From Streptomyces filamentosus (GTDB lineage Bacteria > Actinomycetota > Actinomycetes > Streptomycetales > Streptomycetaceae): DNA of 64,000 nt. The position numbers were made by a program, and so were the translations under genes. Every line of letters begins with the position of its first letter. The first letter of the stretch is position 1. Shown piece by piece: positions 1 through 7,755 of this stretch. The notes under the pieces were generated by a model that was not told the DNA's origin, searched no databases, and was given only the letters and a program-made list of their open reading frames with translations. The stretch is taken from positions 338,501-402,500 of the forward strand of contig NZ_BNBE01000003.1 in assembly GCF_014654895.1 (NCBI RefSeq), written 5' to 3'.

Positions 1-1
1 C

Positions 2-181
2 CCGGGCGGCATCCACGTGGAGCTCACCGGCGACGACGTCACGGAGTGCGTGGGCGGCGGCGACGAGATCTTCGTCGACGACCTGCACCAGCGCTACGAG
101 ACGGCCTGCGACCCGCGCCTCAACCGGAGCCAGTCGCTCGACCTGGCGTTCCTGGTGGCGGAGATGTACCGCGATCAGTAA
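2..181 (+). CDS. aroH: Class II DAHP synthase (3-deoxy-7-phosphoheptulonate synthase), C-terminal end only
   Basis: The window opens inside this gene; only the last 59 codons and the TAA stop are present. The visible protein contains GGIHVELTGDDVTECVGG, the C-terminal metal-binding and active-site block of plant-type (class II) DAHP synthases, and ends in LDLAFLVAEMYRDQ. The enzyme condenses phosphoenolpyruvate with erythrose 4-phosphate, the first step of the shikimate pathway. The family is about 450 residues long, so most of it lies upstream of the window. A strong hairpin terminator follows the stop by 10 bases. The family call rests on the conserved tail alone. The symbol follows usual Streptomyces naming and is less certain than the function. 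Confidence 0.88.
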   Translation, partial: PGGIHVELTGDDVTECVGGGDEIFVDDLHQRYETACDPRLNRSQSLDLAFLVAEMYRDQ

Positions 182-191
182 GTAGGTACCT

Positions 192-236
192 ACGACGATG
201 GGGCGCGGATCCTTGTGATCCGCGCCCCATCGTCGT
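192..236 (+). terminator. Strong intrinsic terminator after the DAHP synthase gene
   Basis: A perfect 20-bp inverted repeat (192-211 with 217-236) with a 5-base loop starts 10 bases after the stop codon. There is no U-tract, which is normal for Streptomyces terminators. It separates the aromatic gene from the iron-controlled bfd promoter. Confidence 0.9.
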
Positions 237-268
237 GACGAAGGCTTTTGCGCTCCCCGGCCGCCGGG

Positions 269-287
269 TAAGGTTAGGTTAGCCTAA
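269..287. promoter_or_regulatory. Iron box (DtxR/IdeR/DmdR-type operator) upstream of bfd
   Basis: TAAGGTTAGGTTAGCCTAA matches 17 of 19 positions of the DtxR-family consensus TWAGGTWAGSCTWACCTWA as I remember it. It lies 26 bases before the chosen bfd start, where a repressor loaded with Fe(II) would block the promoter. Bfd releases iron from bacterioferritin, so expression under iron starvation fits. Confidence 0.82.
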
Positions 288-312
288 TCGATCTCGGCGG
301 GAGGTGAACCGC

Positions 313-558
313 GTGTACGTCTGCTCATGCTTCGGTGTCACGGAGAAGCAGGTCAAGGAGCACGCGGAAGCCGGCGCCTGCACGCCCCGCCAGATCGCCT
401 CCGCCTCCAAGGCCGGCACGGACTGCGGTTCGTGCGTCCGGCACATCCAGGCCCTGCTCGGGCGCGGCAACTGCCCGCGCCGGGAGCTCCTGGACCGGGG
501 CGCGCCCGCCCTCACGGCGGAGGTCTCCGAGGTCCCCGACCTGTCCGAGGCCGCCTAG
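313..558 (+). CDS. bfd: Bacterioferritin-associated ferredoxin (Bfd), [2Fe-2S]
   Basis: The 81-residue protein begins MYVCSCFGVTE and carries the BFD-like [2Fe-2S] cysteine pattern CxC followed about 30 residues later by CGSC (DCGSCVRHIQ). Bfd passes electrons to bacterioferritin so that stored Fe(III) can leave as Fe(II). I chose GTG 313 because GGGAGGT (299-305) then sits at ribosome-binding distance. GTG 304 is in frame but overlaps that site. The iron box upstream indicates induction when iron is scarce. The gene converges on bfr; its last codons overlap the left arm of a weak inverted repeat (543-549 with 572-578) that could end transcription from both sides. The C-terminal tail after about residue 55 is low in conserved features. 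Confidence 0.9.
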   Translation: MYVCSCFGVTEKQVKEHAEAGACTPRQIASASKAGTDCGSCVRHIQALLGRGNCPRRELLDRGAPALTAEVSEVPDLSEAA

Positions 559-581
559 GCCGCACGGGCCGCTCGGACCGT

Positions 582-1058
582 CTAGCTCGGCTGCTCGATG
601 AGCGTCGAGATGTAGAGCGCCTCGCCCAGCGACTCGATGAGCTCCAGCTGGGTGTCCAGGTAGTCGATGTGGTGCTCCTCGTCCGCGAGGATCTCCTCGA
701 AGAGGTTGGCCGAGGTGACGTCGCCCTTGGCGCGCATGACCTCGATGCCCCGCTTGAGGCGGTCGATCGCCTCCACCTCGACCTGGCGGTCCGCCTGGAA
801 CATCTCGGTGAGGGTCTGGCCGACGCGCACGTGGAAGAGCCGCTGGTAGTTGGGCAGGCCGTCGAGCATCAGGATGCGCTCGGTCAGCTTGTCCGCGTGC
901 TTCATCTCGTCGATGGACTCTTCGCGGGTGTACTTCGCGAGCTTCGTCCAGCCCTTGTTGTCCTGGATGCGGTAGTGCAGCCAGTACTGGTTGATGGCCG
1001 TCAGCTCGCCGGTCAGCTGCTCGTTCAGAAACTCCAGGACCTCGGGGTCGCCCTGCAT
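582..1058 (-). CDS. bfr: Bacterioferritin
   Basis: The 158-residue protein has all the ferroxidase ligands at the canonical places: E18, E51, H54, E94, E127 and H130. It also has the haem-ligand Met at position 52 (DEMKHADKL). Bacterioferritin forms a 24-subunit shell that oxidises Fe(II) and stores it as ferric mineral. The start at 1058 fits the Bfr N-terminus (MQGDPEVLEFLNEQL), with GGAAGGAA upstream. A short hairpin (1079-1086 with 1091-1098) lies in the presumed leader. The gene faces bfd, its electron-supplying partner, tail to tail. No iron box was found before bfr, so storage and release genes appear to be controlled by different signals. Confidence 0.97.
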   Translation of the reverse strand: MQGDPEVLEFLNEQLTGELTAINQYWLHYRIQDNKGWTKLAKYTREESIDEMKHADKLTERILMLDGLPNYQRLFHVRVGQTLTEMFQADRQVEVEAIDRLKRGIEVMRAKGDVTSANLFEEILADEEHHIDYLDTQLELIESLGEALYISTLIEQPS

Positions 1059-1239
1059 CGCTCCAGGTTCCTTCCATCACGGGGTGCAACCACCCCGTCA
1101 CGGGGCGGGATGTCCGCATCCTCGCACTCCGAATGGGTGGCGTCCAGTAAGTGCATGCTTAGTAGGACTTGCCCGAATGGGCGCGTCCGGGCGGGTGGCT
1201 GGTCATGACCACCCCTCGCGGTCTGTCACCATGGATGAC

Positions 1240-1884
1240 ATGGGTCAGCCGGAGAGCGGGGTACACCGGGAAGCGGGGAAGACGGAGATTTCGCCCGAGC
1301 TTCCGCCGGGGCAGCGGCTCCAGCGGGGCTGGCCGGTCACCCACTACGGGCCCGTGCCCAAGTTCAAGCCGGAGCGCTGGGAGTTCCGCGTCTTCGGGGC
1401 GACCGCCGACGGCGACAAGCGGTGCTGGAACCACGAGGAGTTCTCGGCCCTGCCGTTCTCCACGGTGGTGGCCGATCTGCACTGCGTGACCAAGTTCAGC
1501 ATGCAGGACGCGGAGTGGGGCGGGGTCCCCGCCCGGACGATCCTGGAGCTCGCGCCGCCCGCGCCGCACGTCACGCACGTCATGGTCTGGGCCGAGTACG
1601 GCTACAGCGCCAACATGCGGCTCTCCGACTTCGCCGACGAGCGCACGATCTTCGCCACCCACAAGGACGGCGAGCTGCTCACCGCCGAGCACGGCTTCCC
1701 TCTGCGGCTCGTCGTGCCGCACCTGTACGCCTGGAAGGGCCCGAAGTGGGTCCGGGGCGTGGAGTACATGACGGCCGACCGCCGGGGCTTCTGGGAGGAG
1801 CGCGGCTACCACAACCTCGGCGACCCGTGGACCGAGCAGCGCTACTCGTACCAGGAGGAACCGGGCGACGGCCCGGAGCTCTGA
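1240..1884 (+). CDS. Sulfite oxidase-like molybdopterin-dependent oxidoreductase
   Basis: The protein of about 214 residues belongs to the molybdopterin-binding oxidoreductase family (sulfite oxidase/YedY fold). It reads GWPVTHYGPVPKFKPERWEF near the start and has the conserved LHCVTKFSMQDAEWGG block, whose Cys would ligate molybdenum, followed by HLYAWKGPKWVRG. There is no signal peptide, no haem domain and no dimerisation domain, so it is a minimal, probably cytoplasmic, version whose substrate is unknown. ATG 1231 (MDDMGQ) and ATG 1240 are both in frame and neither has a good ribosome site. I prefer 1240 because close relatives, as I remember them, begin MGQPES. The gene is divergent from bfr. 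Confidence 0.8.
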   Translation: MGQPESGVHREAGKTEISPELPPGQRLQRGWPVTHYGPVPKFKPERWEFRVFGATADGDKRCWNHEEFSALPFSTVVADLHCVTKFSMQDAEWGGVPARTILELAPPAPHVTHVMVWAEYGYSANMRLSDFADERTIFATHKDGELLTAEHGFPLRLVVPHLYAWKGPKWVRGVEYMTADRRGFWEERGYHNLGDPWTEQRYSYQEEPGDGPEL

Positions 1885-1930
1885 GCGGACCCGGGCCGTC
1901 GCGCACGGCTCCCCGTGGCGCCGGCGGCCC

Positions 1931-2461
1931 TCAGTGGTACCGGTGGACCACGGCGTGGCCCTTGCCGCGGCCGATCATCCACTTGTTGACCGGCGTGGTG
2001 ACCAGGAACGCGACGGCGAAGGCGAAGGCGAGCGCGCCCCAGAAGAGGGCGTCGTCCAGGTGTGCGTCCATCGCACCCGGGACGAGCAGCAGCACGCCGT
2101 TGTCGACGATCTCCATCACGACGATCGAGACGGTGTCGGCGGCCAGCGCGACCTTCACGGCGGACCGGAGGCCGAGGCCGGCGGCGAGGACGCCGCGCAG
2201 CGTGAGCGCGTAGCCGAAGAAGAACGCCAGGACGATCGCGAGGGCCATCGTCGCGCCGTTGCCCCAGCCGAGCGCGGTGCCGATGATCATGCCCAGGACC
2301 TCGCCGATCGCGCAGCCCGTGAGGCAGTGGAGGGTGGCCTTCGCCGCCGTGCTCCAGGACGCCCCGGCGCCATGGTGGTCGTGGCCCGGGTGGTTCTCGT
2401 GGCCCGCGTGATGGTCGTGGCTCGCGTGGTTCTCGTGGCTCGTGTGGTGCTCGTGCTCCAT
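1931..2461 (-). CDS. DUF4396 membrane protein with His-rich N-terminus
   Basis: The 176-residue protein starts with a cytoplasmic or metal-binding tail unusually rich in His, Asp and Glu (about 15 His in the first 30 residues, in HxxH-like spacing). At least four hydrophobic segments follow (for example LALAIVLAFFFGYALTL and LFWGALAFAFAVAFLVTT). The CLTGCAIGE motif and the overall layout match the DUF4396 family. Its function is not established. The His-rich tail and a CsoR-like palindrome 52 bases upstream make a role in metal (copper or similar) handling a reasonable inference. It follows nfo on the same strand with an 82-bp gap that contains the palindrome, so it probably has its own promoter. 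Confidence 0.75.
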   Translation of the reverse strand: MEHEHHTSHENHASHDHHAGHENHPGHDHHGAGASWSTAAKATLHCLTGCAIGEVLGMIIGTALGWGNGATMALAIVLAFFFGYALTLRGVLAAGLGLRSAVKVALAADTVSIVVMEIVDNGVLLLVPGAMDAHLDDALFWGALAFAFAVAFLVTTPVNKWMIGRGKGHAVVHRYH

Positions 2462-2512
2462 GTGGGTGCCCCCAGCCTCGGGTGTACGGCGCCTGCCCGC
2501 CTGGGAGCCGTA

Positions 2513-2527
2513 TACCCCTCAGGGGTA
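2513..2527. promoter_or_regulatory. CsoR-like operator palindrome upstream of DUF4396
   Basis: TACCCCT-C-AGGGGTA is a perfect inverted repeat with 7-base arms, 52 bases upstream of the DUF4396 start. It resembles the G-tract palindromes bound by copper-sensing CsoR repressors in Streptomyces and Mycobacterium (family knowledge). The downstream protein is rich in His, which supports a metal-responsive reading. No csoR gene is in the window. Confidence 0.55.
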
Positions 2528-2543
2528 CCCTCAATCGGAGTGA

Positions 2544-3395
2544 TCAGTCCCGGAGCTTCTTGAGCAGCTCGATGTCGGCGGTGTGCCCCGCCTGGCCTCC
2601 GGGCGTCTCGATGACCAGCGGCACGCCCTCGGTCGCCGGATGGCGCAGGAGCTCCCGGAAGCCCTCCTCGCCGATGTGGCCCACGCCGATGTTGGCGTGC
2701 CGGTCCTTGTGCGCGCCGACGACGTCCTTGGAGTCGTTGGCGTGGATCAGCCGCAGCCGGCCCTCGCCGACGGTGGCCACCAGCTCGTCCAGCGTGCGGG
2801 CCGCGCCGCCCGGCTCCGCCAGGTCGTGGCCCGCCGCGAAGACGTGGCAGGTGTCCAGGCAGATCCCGAGCTTCGGGTGGTGGTCCAGGGCGTCGAAGTA
2901 CGGGCCGAAGTCCTCCACCAGGGAGCAGAGCGAGAAGCCCTGGCCGGCCGTCGACTCCAGGAGCAGGTACGGGTCGTCCTCGTGCGTCAGCTCGTCGAGC
3001 AGCGGCAGCATCCGCTCCCGCACCTGCGCCAGGGCCTCCGCGCGCGGCCGTCCGCCGGTCGCCGAGCCGGTGTGGACGACCACGCCCCGCGCGCCGATCT
3101 CCCGGCCGCGCCGCAGCGAGTGCCGCAGCGACTCCACCGACTTCTCGACGGTGGCCTCGGTGTGCGAGCCGAAGTTGATCAGGTACGGGGCGTGCACCCA
3201 CGCCGACAGGGACGCGGCCGCGCACTCCTCCCGGAACCGCTCGTCCTGGGCGGGGTTGCCGGTGGGGGTGGCCCAGCCGCGCGGGTTGGCGACGAAGACC
3301 TGGACGGTCTCGGCGCCCAGCTCGCGGGCGTAGCCGAGACCGACGGTGGCGAGACCGCCGGCCACCGGGACGTGACCGCCGACGGGGTTGCGCAT
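2544..3395 (-). CDS. nfo: Endonuclease IV (deoxyribonuclease IV, AP endonuclease)
   Basis: The 283-residue TIM-barrel protein begins with GGHVPVAGGLATVG and has the zinc-ligand blocks of the Nfo family: VHAPYLIN, VVHTGSATGG, LLLESTAGQG, GICLDTCHVFAAGHD, IHANDSKDVVGAHKDRH and VIETPG. It cuts DNA 5' to abasic sites in base excision repair. It starts only 7 bases after the stop of the PASTA kinase gene, so the two are likely cotranscribed. The protein has family-typical length and no missing ligands were noticed. Confidence 0.95.
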   Translation of the reverse strand: MRNPVGGHVPVAGGLATVGLGYARELGAETVQVFVANPRGWATPTGNPAQDERFREECAAASLSAWVHAPYLINFGSHTEATVEKSVESLRHSLRRGREIGARGVVVHTGSATGGRPRAEALAQVRERMLPLLDELTHEDDPYLLLESTAGQGFSLCSLVEDFGPYFDALDHHPKLGICLDTCHVFAAGHDLAEPGGAARTLDELVATVGEGRLRLIHANDSKDVVGAHKDRHANIGVGHIGEEGFRELLRHPATEGVPLVIETPGGQAGHTADIELLKKLRD

Positions 3396-3402
3396 GGGTT
3401 TC

Positions 3403-5322
3403 TCAGATTCCCTTGATGGTGATGGCGACGGTGGAGCCCTCCGGGGCCGTCTCGCCGCCCTCGACGGACTGGCCCGTGACCTCGTCGCCGAGGAAGGGGA
3501 AGGACTTCTCGACCTTCACCTCGAAGCCGGCGTTCTCCAGCTCCTCGCGGGCCTCGTCGGTCGTCATGCCGACGACGTCCGGGACCTCGACCGGGCGCGG
3601 GCCCTTGGAGACCGTCAGGGTGATCGCGTCGCCCTTCGCGGCCCGGCTGCCCTCGGCGAGGGACTGGGCCGCGACCGCGCCCGCGTCCTCCGGGGAGTGC
3701 ACCCGCTCCGGGGCGACGATCACCTTCAGCCCCGCCTCCTGGAGGCTCGCGGTGGCGTCCTCGACGGTCTCGCCGGTCACGTCCGGGACGTCGACCGGGG
3801 CGCCCTTGCTGACGACGAGCGCCACGGCGGAGTCCGGGGACCGCTCGGTGCCCGGCTCCGGGTCGGAGCCGATCACCGCGCCCTGGGCGACGGTCGTGCT
3901 GAAGGCGGAGGTGACCACGCCGGGGGCGAGGCCCTCCTCGGCCAGGATCCGCTTGGCCTCGCCGAGCGGCTTGTTCTTCAGGTTGGGCACCTTCACCAGC
4001 TCGGGGCCCCGGGAGAGGGTGAGGGTGACGGTGGTGTGGCTGCGGATCCGCTCGCCGGGCGCCGGGTCGACGCCCATCACGGTGCCGCGCTCGTACACGT
4101 CGCTGAAGGCGCGCTTCGTCGTGCCCAGGTCGAGCCCGGCGTCGGACAGCCGCTTCGCCGCCACCGCCTCCGGCTGGCCGAGGACGGCGGGAACCCGGGT
4201 GAACTGGCCGGAATTGATGTACCAGACGCCGGTGCCCAGACCGAGGGCGAGCAGGACGCCGAGGACGATCAGGAGCGGGCCGCGCGGCGCCGGTCGCCGG
4301 AGGCGGCGCGGGCGGGACGGCGGCGGCTCGGGGGCCGAGAGGCGGCTGGTGTGCTGCACCGCGTGCGGCTCCCCGGCCTCCGGCGCGGGCACGGGCCGGG
4401 CGATCACGCCGGTGCGGTCCTCGCCGGTGTCCCGCTCCCCGGCCCGGGCCCGCGGCGGCAGCGCGTCCAGCTGCTCGTCGGTGAGCGCGGCCCGCGCCTC
4501 CCGGGCCAGGGCGAGCAGCGCCACCGCGTCCTCGGGGCGGACCTCGGGATTGCGGGCGGTCGCGGCGGCGACCAGGTCGTCCAGGGCCGGCGGCAGCCCG
4601 GGGACGGCGGCGGACGGGGCCGGCACGTCGGTGTTCAGGTGCTGGTAGAGGACCTGGGCGGGGGTGTCGCCGGAGTGCGGCTTGGCGCCCGTCAGCATCT
4701 CGTAGAGGACGACCCCGCAGGCGTACACGTCGGCCCGGGTGTCGGCGGTGCCGTGCTCGATCTGCTCGGGGGCGAGGTACGAGACGGTGCCGAGGACCGC
4801 GCCGGTGGTGGCGGTCGCCGAGCCGACCGACCGGACGAGGCCGAAGTCGGCGACCTTGACCCGGCCGTCGTCCCCTATCAGCACGTTCTCCGGCTTCATG
4901 TCCCGGTGCACGAACCCGGCCCGGTGCGCGGCGCCCAGCGCGGCGAGCACCGGCTCCAGGACGTCCAGGGCGGCGCGGGGCTGGAGCGCGCCGCGCTCGC
5001 GGAGCACGTCGCGGAGCGTGCAGCCGGAGACGTACTCCATCGCCAGGTAGACGTACGCCCCCTCGGCGCCCTGGTCGAAGACGCCGACGACGTTCGGGTG
5101 GGCGAGGCGGGCCACGGACTTCGCCTCGCGGATGAAGCGCTCCACGAAGACGGCGTCGGCGGCCAGCGCCGGGTGCATCACCTTGAGCGCGAGCACCCGG
5201 TCGAGGCGGGTGTCGACGGCCCGGTAGACCGTGGCCATCCCGCCGACGGCGATGCGCGCGTCGACGCGGTAGCGGCCGTCGAGCAGCCGCCCGACGAGGG
5301 GGTCCTGAAGGGTCGTGTCCAC
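3403..5322 (-). CDS. PknB-type membrane Ser/Thr protein kinase with four PASTA repeats
   Basis: The 639-residue protein has a complete N-terminal kinase domain: glycine loop AVGGMATVY, catalytic K47, HRD at 139-141 (FVHRDMKPEN), DFG at 159-161 and SYLAPEQ. A Pro/Arg-rich linker, one membrane segment (about 349-369) and four extracellular PASTA repeats follow (about 377 to the end). PASTA repeats bind muropeptides or lipid II, so this kinase should report on cell-wall state. GTG 5322 was chosen because the family N-terminus is close to the glycine loop; the frame upstream lacks family features. It lies between thiG and nfo on the same strand. One possible substrate in the window is the Rv2175c-like protein at 9114-9479, since Mycobacterium Rv2175c is a kinase substrate. 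Confidence 0.95.
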   Translation of the reverse strand: MDTTLQDPLVGRLLDGRYRVDARIAVGGMATVYRAVDTRLDRVLALKVMHPALAADAVFVERFIREAKSVARLAHPNVVGVFDQGAEGAYVYLAMEYVSGCTLRDVLRERGALQPRAALDVLEPVLAALGAAHRAGFVHRDMKPENVLIGDDGRVKVADFGLVRSVGSATATTGAVLGTVSYLAPEQIEHGTADTRADVYACGVVLYEMLTGAKPHSGDTPAQVLYQHLNTDVPAPSAAVPGLPPALDDLVAAATARNPEVRPEDAVALLALAREARAALTDEQLDALPPRARAGERDTGEDRTGVIARPVPAPEAGEPHAVQHTSRLSAPEPPPSRPRRLRRPAPRGPLLIVLGVLLALGLGTGVWYINSGQFTRVPAVLGQPEAVAAKRLSDAGLDLGTTKRAFSDVYERGTVMGVDPAPGERIRSHTTVTLTLSRGPELVKVPNLKNKPLGEAKRILAEEGLAPGVVTSAFSTTVAQGAVIGSDPEPGTERSPDSAVALVVSKGAPVDVPDVTGETVEDATASLQEAGLKVIVAPERVHSPEDAGAVAAQSLAEGSRAAKGDAITLTVSKGPRPVEVPDVVGMTTDEAREELENAGFEVKVEKSFPFLGDEVTGQSVEGGETAPEGSTVAITIKGI

Positions 5323-5408
5323 GGCGTCGAGTCTACGAGCCGCCGCGGACACCCCCCGCCGCCCGGGCCCGACCGCAGCACGCTTGTGACGTACCCCGCG
5401 CGGCGGCG

Positions 5409-6203
5409 TCAGAAGGCGGGCCGCTCCGGGTCCAGCCGGGCCAGCCCCTCCGCGGGGGAGGAAGCCTCCGCGAAGTGGCGGCGGGGGATGCGGCCCGCGC
5501 GGCGGGCCAGCCGCCCCGCGTCCACCGCGTGCCGCATCGCCGAGGCCATCAGCACCGGCTCCTGCGCGCGGGTCACCGCCGAGGCGAGCATCACCGCCGC
5601 GCACCCCAGCTCCATCGCGAGCGCCGAGTCCGAGGCCGTCCCCGCGCCCGCGTCGAGGATCACCGGCACGCCGGCCCGCTCCACGATCAGCTCGAAGTTG
5701 TGCGGGTTGCGGATGCCGAGGCCGGAGCCGATGGGGGAGCCGAGCGGCATGATCGCCGCGCAGCCGACGTCCTCCAGCTTCCGGGCCAGGACCGGGTCGT
5801 CGTTGGTGTAGGGCAGCACGGTGAAGCCGTCGTCCACCAGGGCCTCCGCCGCGTCGAGCAGCTCCACCCCGTCGGGCAGCAGGGTCCGCTCGTCCGCCAC
5901 CACCTCCAGCTTGACCCAGTCGGTGCCCAGCGCCTCCCGCGCGAGCCGGGCCGTGAGCACGGCCTCGCCCGCGGTGTGGCAGCCCGCCGTGTTCGGCAGG
6001 ACGCGGATGCCGAGCCGGTCCAGGACGGAGAGCACCGAGCCCTGCACGGTCGGGTCGAGGCGGCGCATGGCGACCGTGGTGAGCTGGGTGCCGCTCGCCA
6101 CCAGGGCCCGCTCCAGGACGTCCAGGCTCGGGGCGCCGCCGGTGCCCATGATCAGGCGGGAGGAGAACTCCGTACCGCCGAGGACGAACACGTCGTCGGA
6201 CAT
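5409..6203 (-). CDS. thiG: Thiazole synthase
   Basis: The 264-residue TIM-barrel enzyme forms the thiazole phosphate of thiamine from deoxyxylulose phosphate, dehydroglycine and ThiS thiocarboxylate. Family marks are SRLIMGTGGAPS near the start, the Schiff-base lysine K98 in DWVKLEVVAD, the PYTNDDPVLARKLEDVGC block and the phosphate-binding PVILDAGAGTASD. ATG 6203 lies 5 bases after the thiS stop. A longer frame to 6275 only reads into thiS. The gene belongs to the thiO-thiS-thiG operon under the TPP riboswitch. Confidence 0.97.
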   Translation of the reverse strand: MSDDVFVLGGTEFSSRLIMGTGGAPSLDVLERALVASGTQLTTVAMRRLDPTVQGSVLSVLDRLGIRVLPNTAGCHTAGEAVLTARLAREALGTDWVKLEVVADERTLLPDGVELLDAAEALVDDGFTVLPYTNDDPVLARKLEDVGCAAIMPLGSPIGSGLGIRNPHNFELIVERAGVPVILDAGAGTASDSALAMELGCAAVMLASAVTRAQEPVLMASAMRHAVDAGRLARRAGRIPRRHFAEASSPAEGLARLDPERPAF

Positions 6204-6208
6204 CGCGC

Positions 6209-6409
6209 TCAGCCCCCCTGCACCGCGGTCAGCACCTCGACCCGGTCGCCCTCGGCGAGCGGGGTCGCCGCCCACTCGCCGCGCGGCACGACCGTCTCGT
6301 TGAGGGCGGCGGCGACCCCGGCGGGGGCGGTGGTGAGGGTGGCGACCAGGGAGGCCAGGGTGGCGGGGCCGGCGAGCGCGCGCGGCTCGCCGTTCACGGT
6401 CACGTTCAT
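6209..6409 (-). CDS. thiS: Sulfur carrier protein ThiS
   Basis: This 66-residue ubiquitin-like protein begins MNVTVNGEPRAL and ends with the required di-glycine (TAVQGG). The tail is adenylated and thiocarboxylated to deliver sulfur to ThiG. The length is typical. Its ATG overlaps the thiO stop by four bases (ATGA), and thiG starts 5 bases downstream, so the three genes are translationally coupled. No thiF gene is adjacent, so the activating enzyme must be encoded elsewhere. Confidence 0.96.
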   Translation of the reverse strand: MNVTVNGEPRALAGPATLASLVATLTTAPAGVAAALNETVVPRGEWAATPLAEGDRVEVLTAVQGG

Positions 6410-7596
6410 GCGGGCTGCTCCTGACGTGCGGAGAGGACGGCGGGGAAACGGCGGGGGGAGAAGGGGCGCGCCTCGTCGGGGAGGACGCCCGTCGTGAGCA
6501 CCTCCGCCATGACGTCGCCGGTCACGGGGGTGAGGAGGACCCCGTTGCGGTAGTGCCCGGTGGCCAGGTGGAGGCCCGGCAGGGCGCTCGGCCCGAGCAG
6601 CGGCGCGTTGTCGGGGGAGCCGGGCCGCAGCCCGGCGAGGGTCTCGGTGAGCGGCAGCTCGGTCAGGCCGGGCACCAGCTCGTGGGCGTCGCGCAGCAGC
6701 TCGTACACCCCGCCCGCGGTCACCGTGGTGTCCCAGCCCAGCTCCTCGCTGGTGGCGCCGACGACCAGCTCGCCGTTCTCGCGCGGCACCAGGTAGACGT
6801 GGCTGCCGCGGACCACGGCCCGGACGGTGCGGGAGAGGAAGGGGGCGTACGGGGCGGGGATCCGCAGCCGCAGGACCTGGCCCTTCACCGGGCGGACCGG
6901 CGGCACGACCGCCGGGGGCAGGCCCGCGAGTCGGCCGCTGAGGCTGCCGGCGGCGAGGACGGTCTGCCCGGCGGTCAGCTCCGTGCCGTCCCGCAGGACG
7001 ACGCCGCGCGCCCGGTCGCCGGCCACCGAGAGCCGCTCGGCGAGGGCCCGGTGGAGGACCACCCCGGCCCGCTCGCAGGCGACGAGCAGCGCGGCGGCCA
7101 GCCGCCGCGGGTCCACCTGGTGGTCGCCGTCCACCCGGAGGCCGCCGCGGACCCCGGGCGCCAGCATGGGTTCGAGCCGGCGGCAGTCGCGGCCGCTGAG
7201 CCATTCGGAGGCCAGCCCGCAGCGGGTCTGGAGGGCGTGCAGTTCGCGCAGGTGGGCCCGGTCGTCGGCGTCGAGGGCGACGGCGAGCGTGCCGCAGGCG
7301 CGGTAGCCCACGCCGAGGCCGGCGGCCTCCTCCAGCTCGGCGACGAAGGCGGGGTAGCGCGCGGCGGAGGAGAGGTTGAGCCCCAGGAGGGTCTCCTCGC
7401 CGTAGTGCAGTTCGGTGACGGCGGCGAGCATGCCGGCCGCGACCCGCGCGGCGCCGCCGCCCGGCTCGGGGTCGACGACGGCGACGGTCAGCCCGCGCCG
7501 GGCGGCCCGCCAGGCGGTGACGAGGCCGATGACGCCGCCGCCGATCACGAGGACGTCGGTGGTCCGACGGTCTTCTGTTCCTTCGGAAGGACGCAT
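6406..7596 (-). CDS. thiO: Glycine oxidase ThiO
   Basis: The flavoprotein of about 396 residues has the N-terminal FAD Rossmann motif DVLVIGGGVIGLVTA and the DAO-family C-terminal block LAGLRPGSPDNAPLLG, followed by HLATGHYRNGVLLTP. It oxidises glycine to dehydroglycine for thiazole formation. ATG 7596 (MRPSEG) was chosen because it lies just behind a GGGAGG ribosome site at the end of the TPP riboswitch. A frame start at 7626 would fall inside the riboswitch. It is the first gene of thiO-thiS-thiG. Confidence 0.95.
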   Translation of the reverse strand: MRPSEGTEDRRTTDVLVIGGGVIGLVTAWRAARRGLTVAVVDPEPGGGAARVAAGMLAAVTELHYGEETLLGLNLSSAARYPAFVAELEEAAGLGVGYRACGTLAVALDADDRAHLRELHALQTRCGLASEWLSGRDCRRLEPMLAPGVRGGLRVDGDHQVDPRRLAAALLVACERAGVVLHRALAERLSVAGDRARGVVLRDGTELTAGQTVLAAGSLSGRLAGLPPAVVPPVRPVKGQVLRLRIPAPYAPFLSRTVRAVVRGSHVYLVPRENGELVVGATSEELGWDTTVTAGGVYELLRDAHELVPGLTELPLTETLAGLRPGSPDNAPLLGPSALPGLHLATGHYRNGVLLTPVTGDVMAEVLTTGVLPDEARPFSPRRFPAVLSARQEQPA

Positions 7597-7610
7597 GGGC
7601 GTTCCCGCCC

Positions 7611-7702
7611 CTCCCTTCGCCGGCATGACCCGGATCAGGTTCGTACGGTCGGAGGCCGGCCAGCCTCCCTCTCAGCCCGGTGCGTCCGGGCTCCCGCGAG
7701 TG
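7611..7702 (-). promoter_or_regulatory. TPP (THI-box) riboswitch controlling thiO-thiS-thiG
   Basis: Read on the minus strand, the leader contains the invariant THI-box segments CTGAGAGGG (7667-7675) and ACCTGATCCGGGTCATGCCG, followed by GCGAAGGGAG. The 3' end merges with the GGGAGG ribosome site, 15 bases before the thiO ATG, so control is probably at translation initiation: bound thiamine pyrophosphate would hide the site. The thiE gene at 9552 lacks such a leader. Confidence 0.95.
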
Positions 7703-7715
7703 GTGTGTGCCCGCC

Positions 7716-7744
7716 ACCCTAGCCGCCGTCGCCGGGGCGCCACA
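7716..7744 (-). promoter_or_regulatory. Candidate promoter for the thi operon
   Basis: On the minus strand, TGTGGC and TAGGGT (7716-7721) are 17 bases apart. This would start the transcript around 7709, just before the riboswitch. The -10 is good, the -35 only fair. Confidence 0.45.
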
Positions 7745-7755
7745 GGGGGCCTCTG

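Noticed and set aside
3388..5811. Open frame of 807 codons antisense to the kinase gene
   Set aside because: Shadow of third-position GC bias; no domain, Arg/Gly/Ala-rich, and the opposite strand encodes a complete PASTA kinase. The same applies to the long antisense frames over dnaE, ileS, ftsI/murE, the transglutaminase and thi genes.
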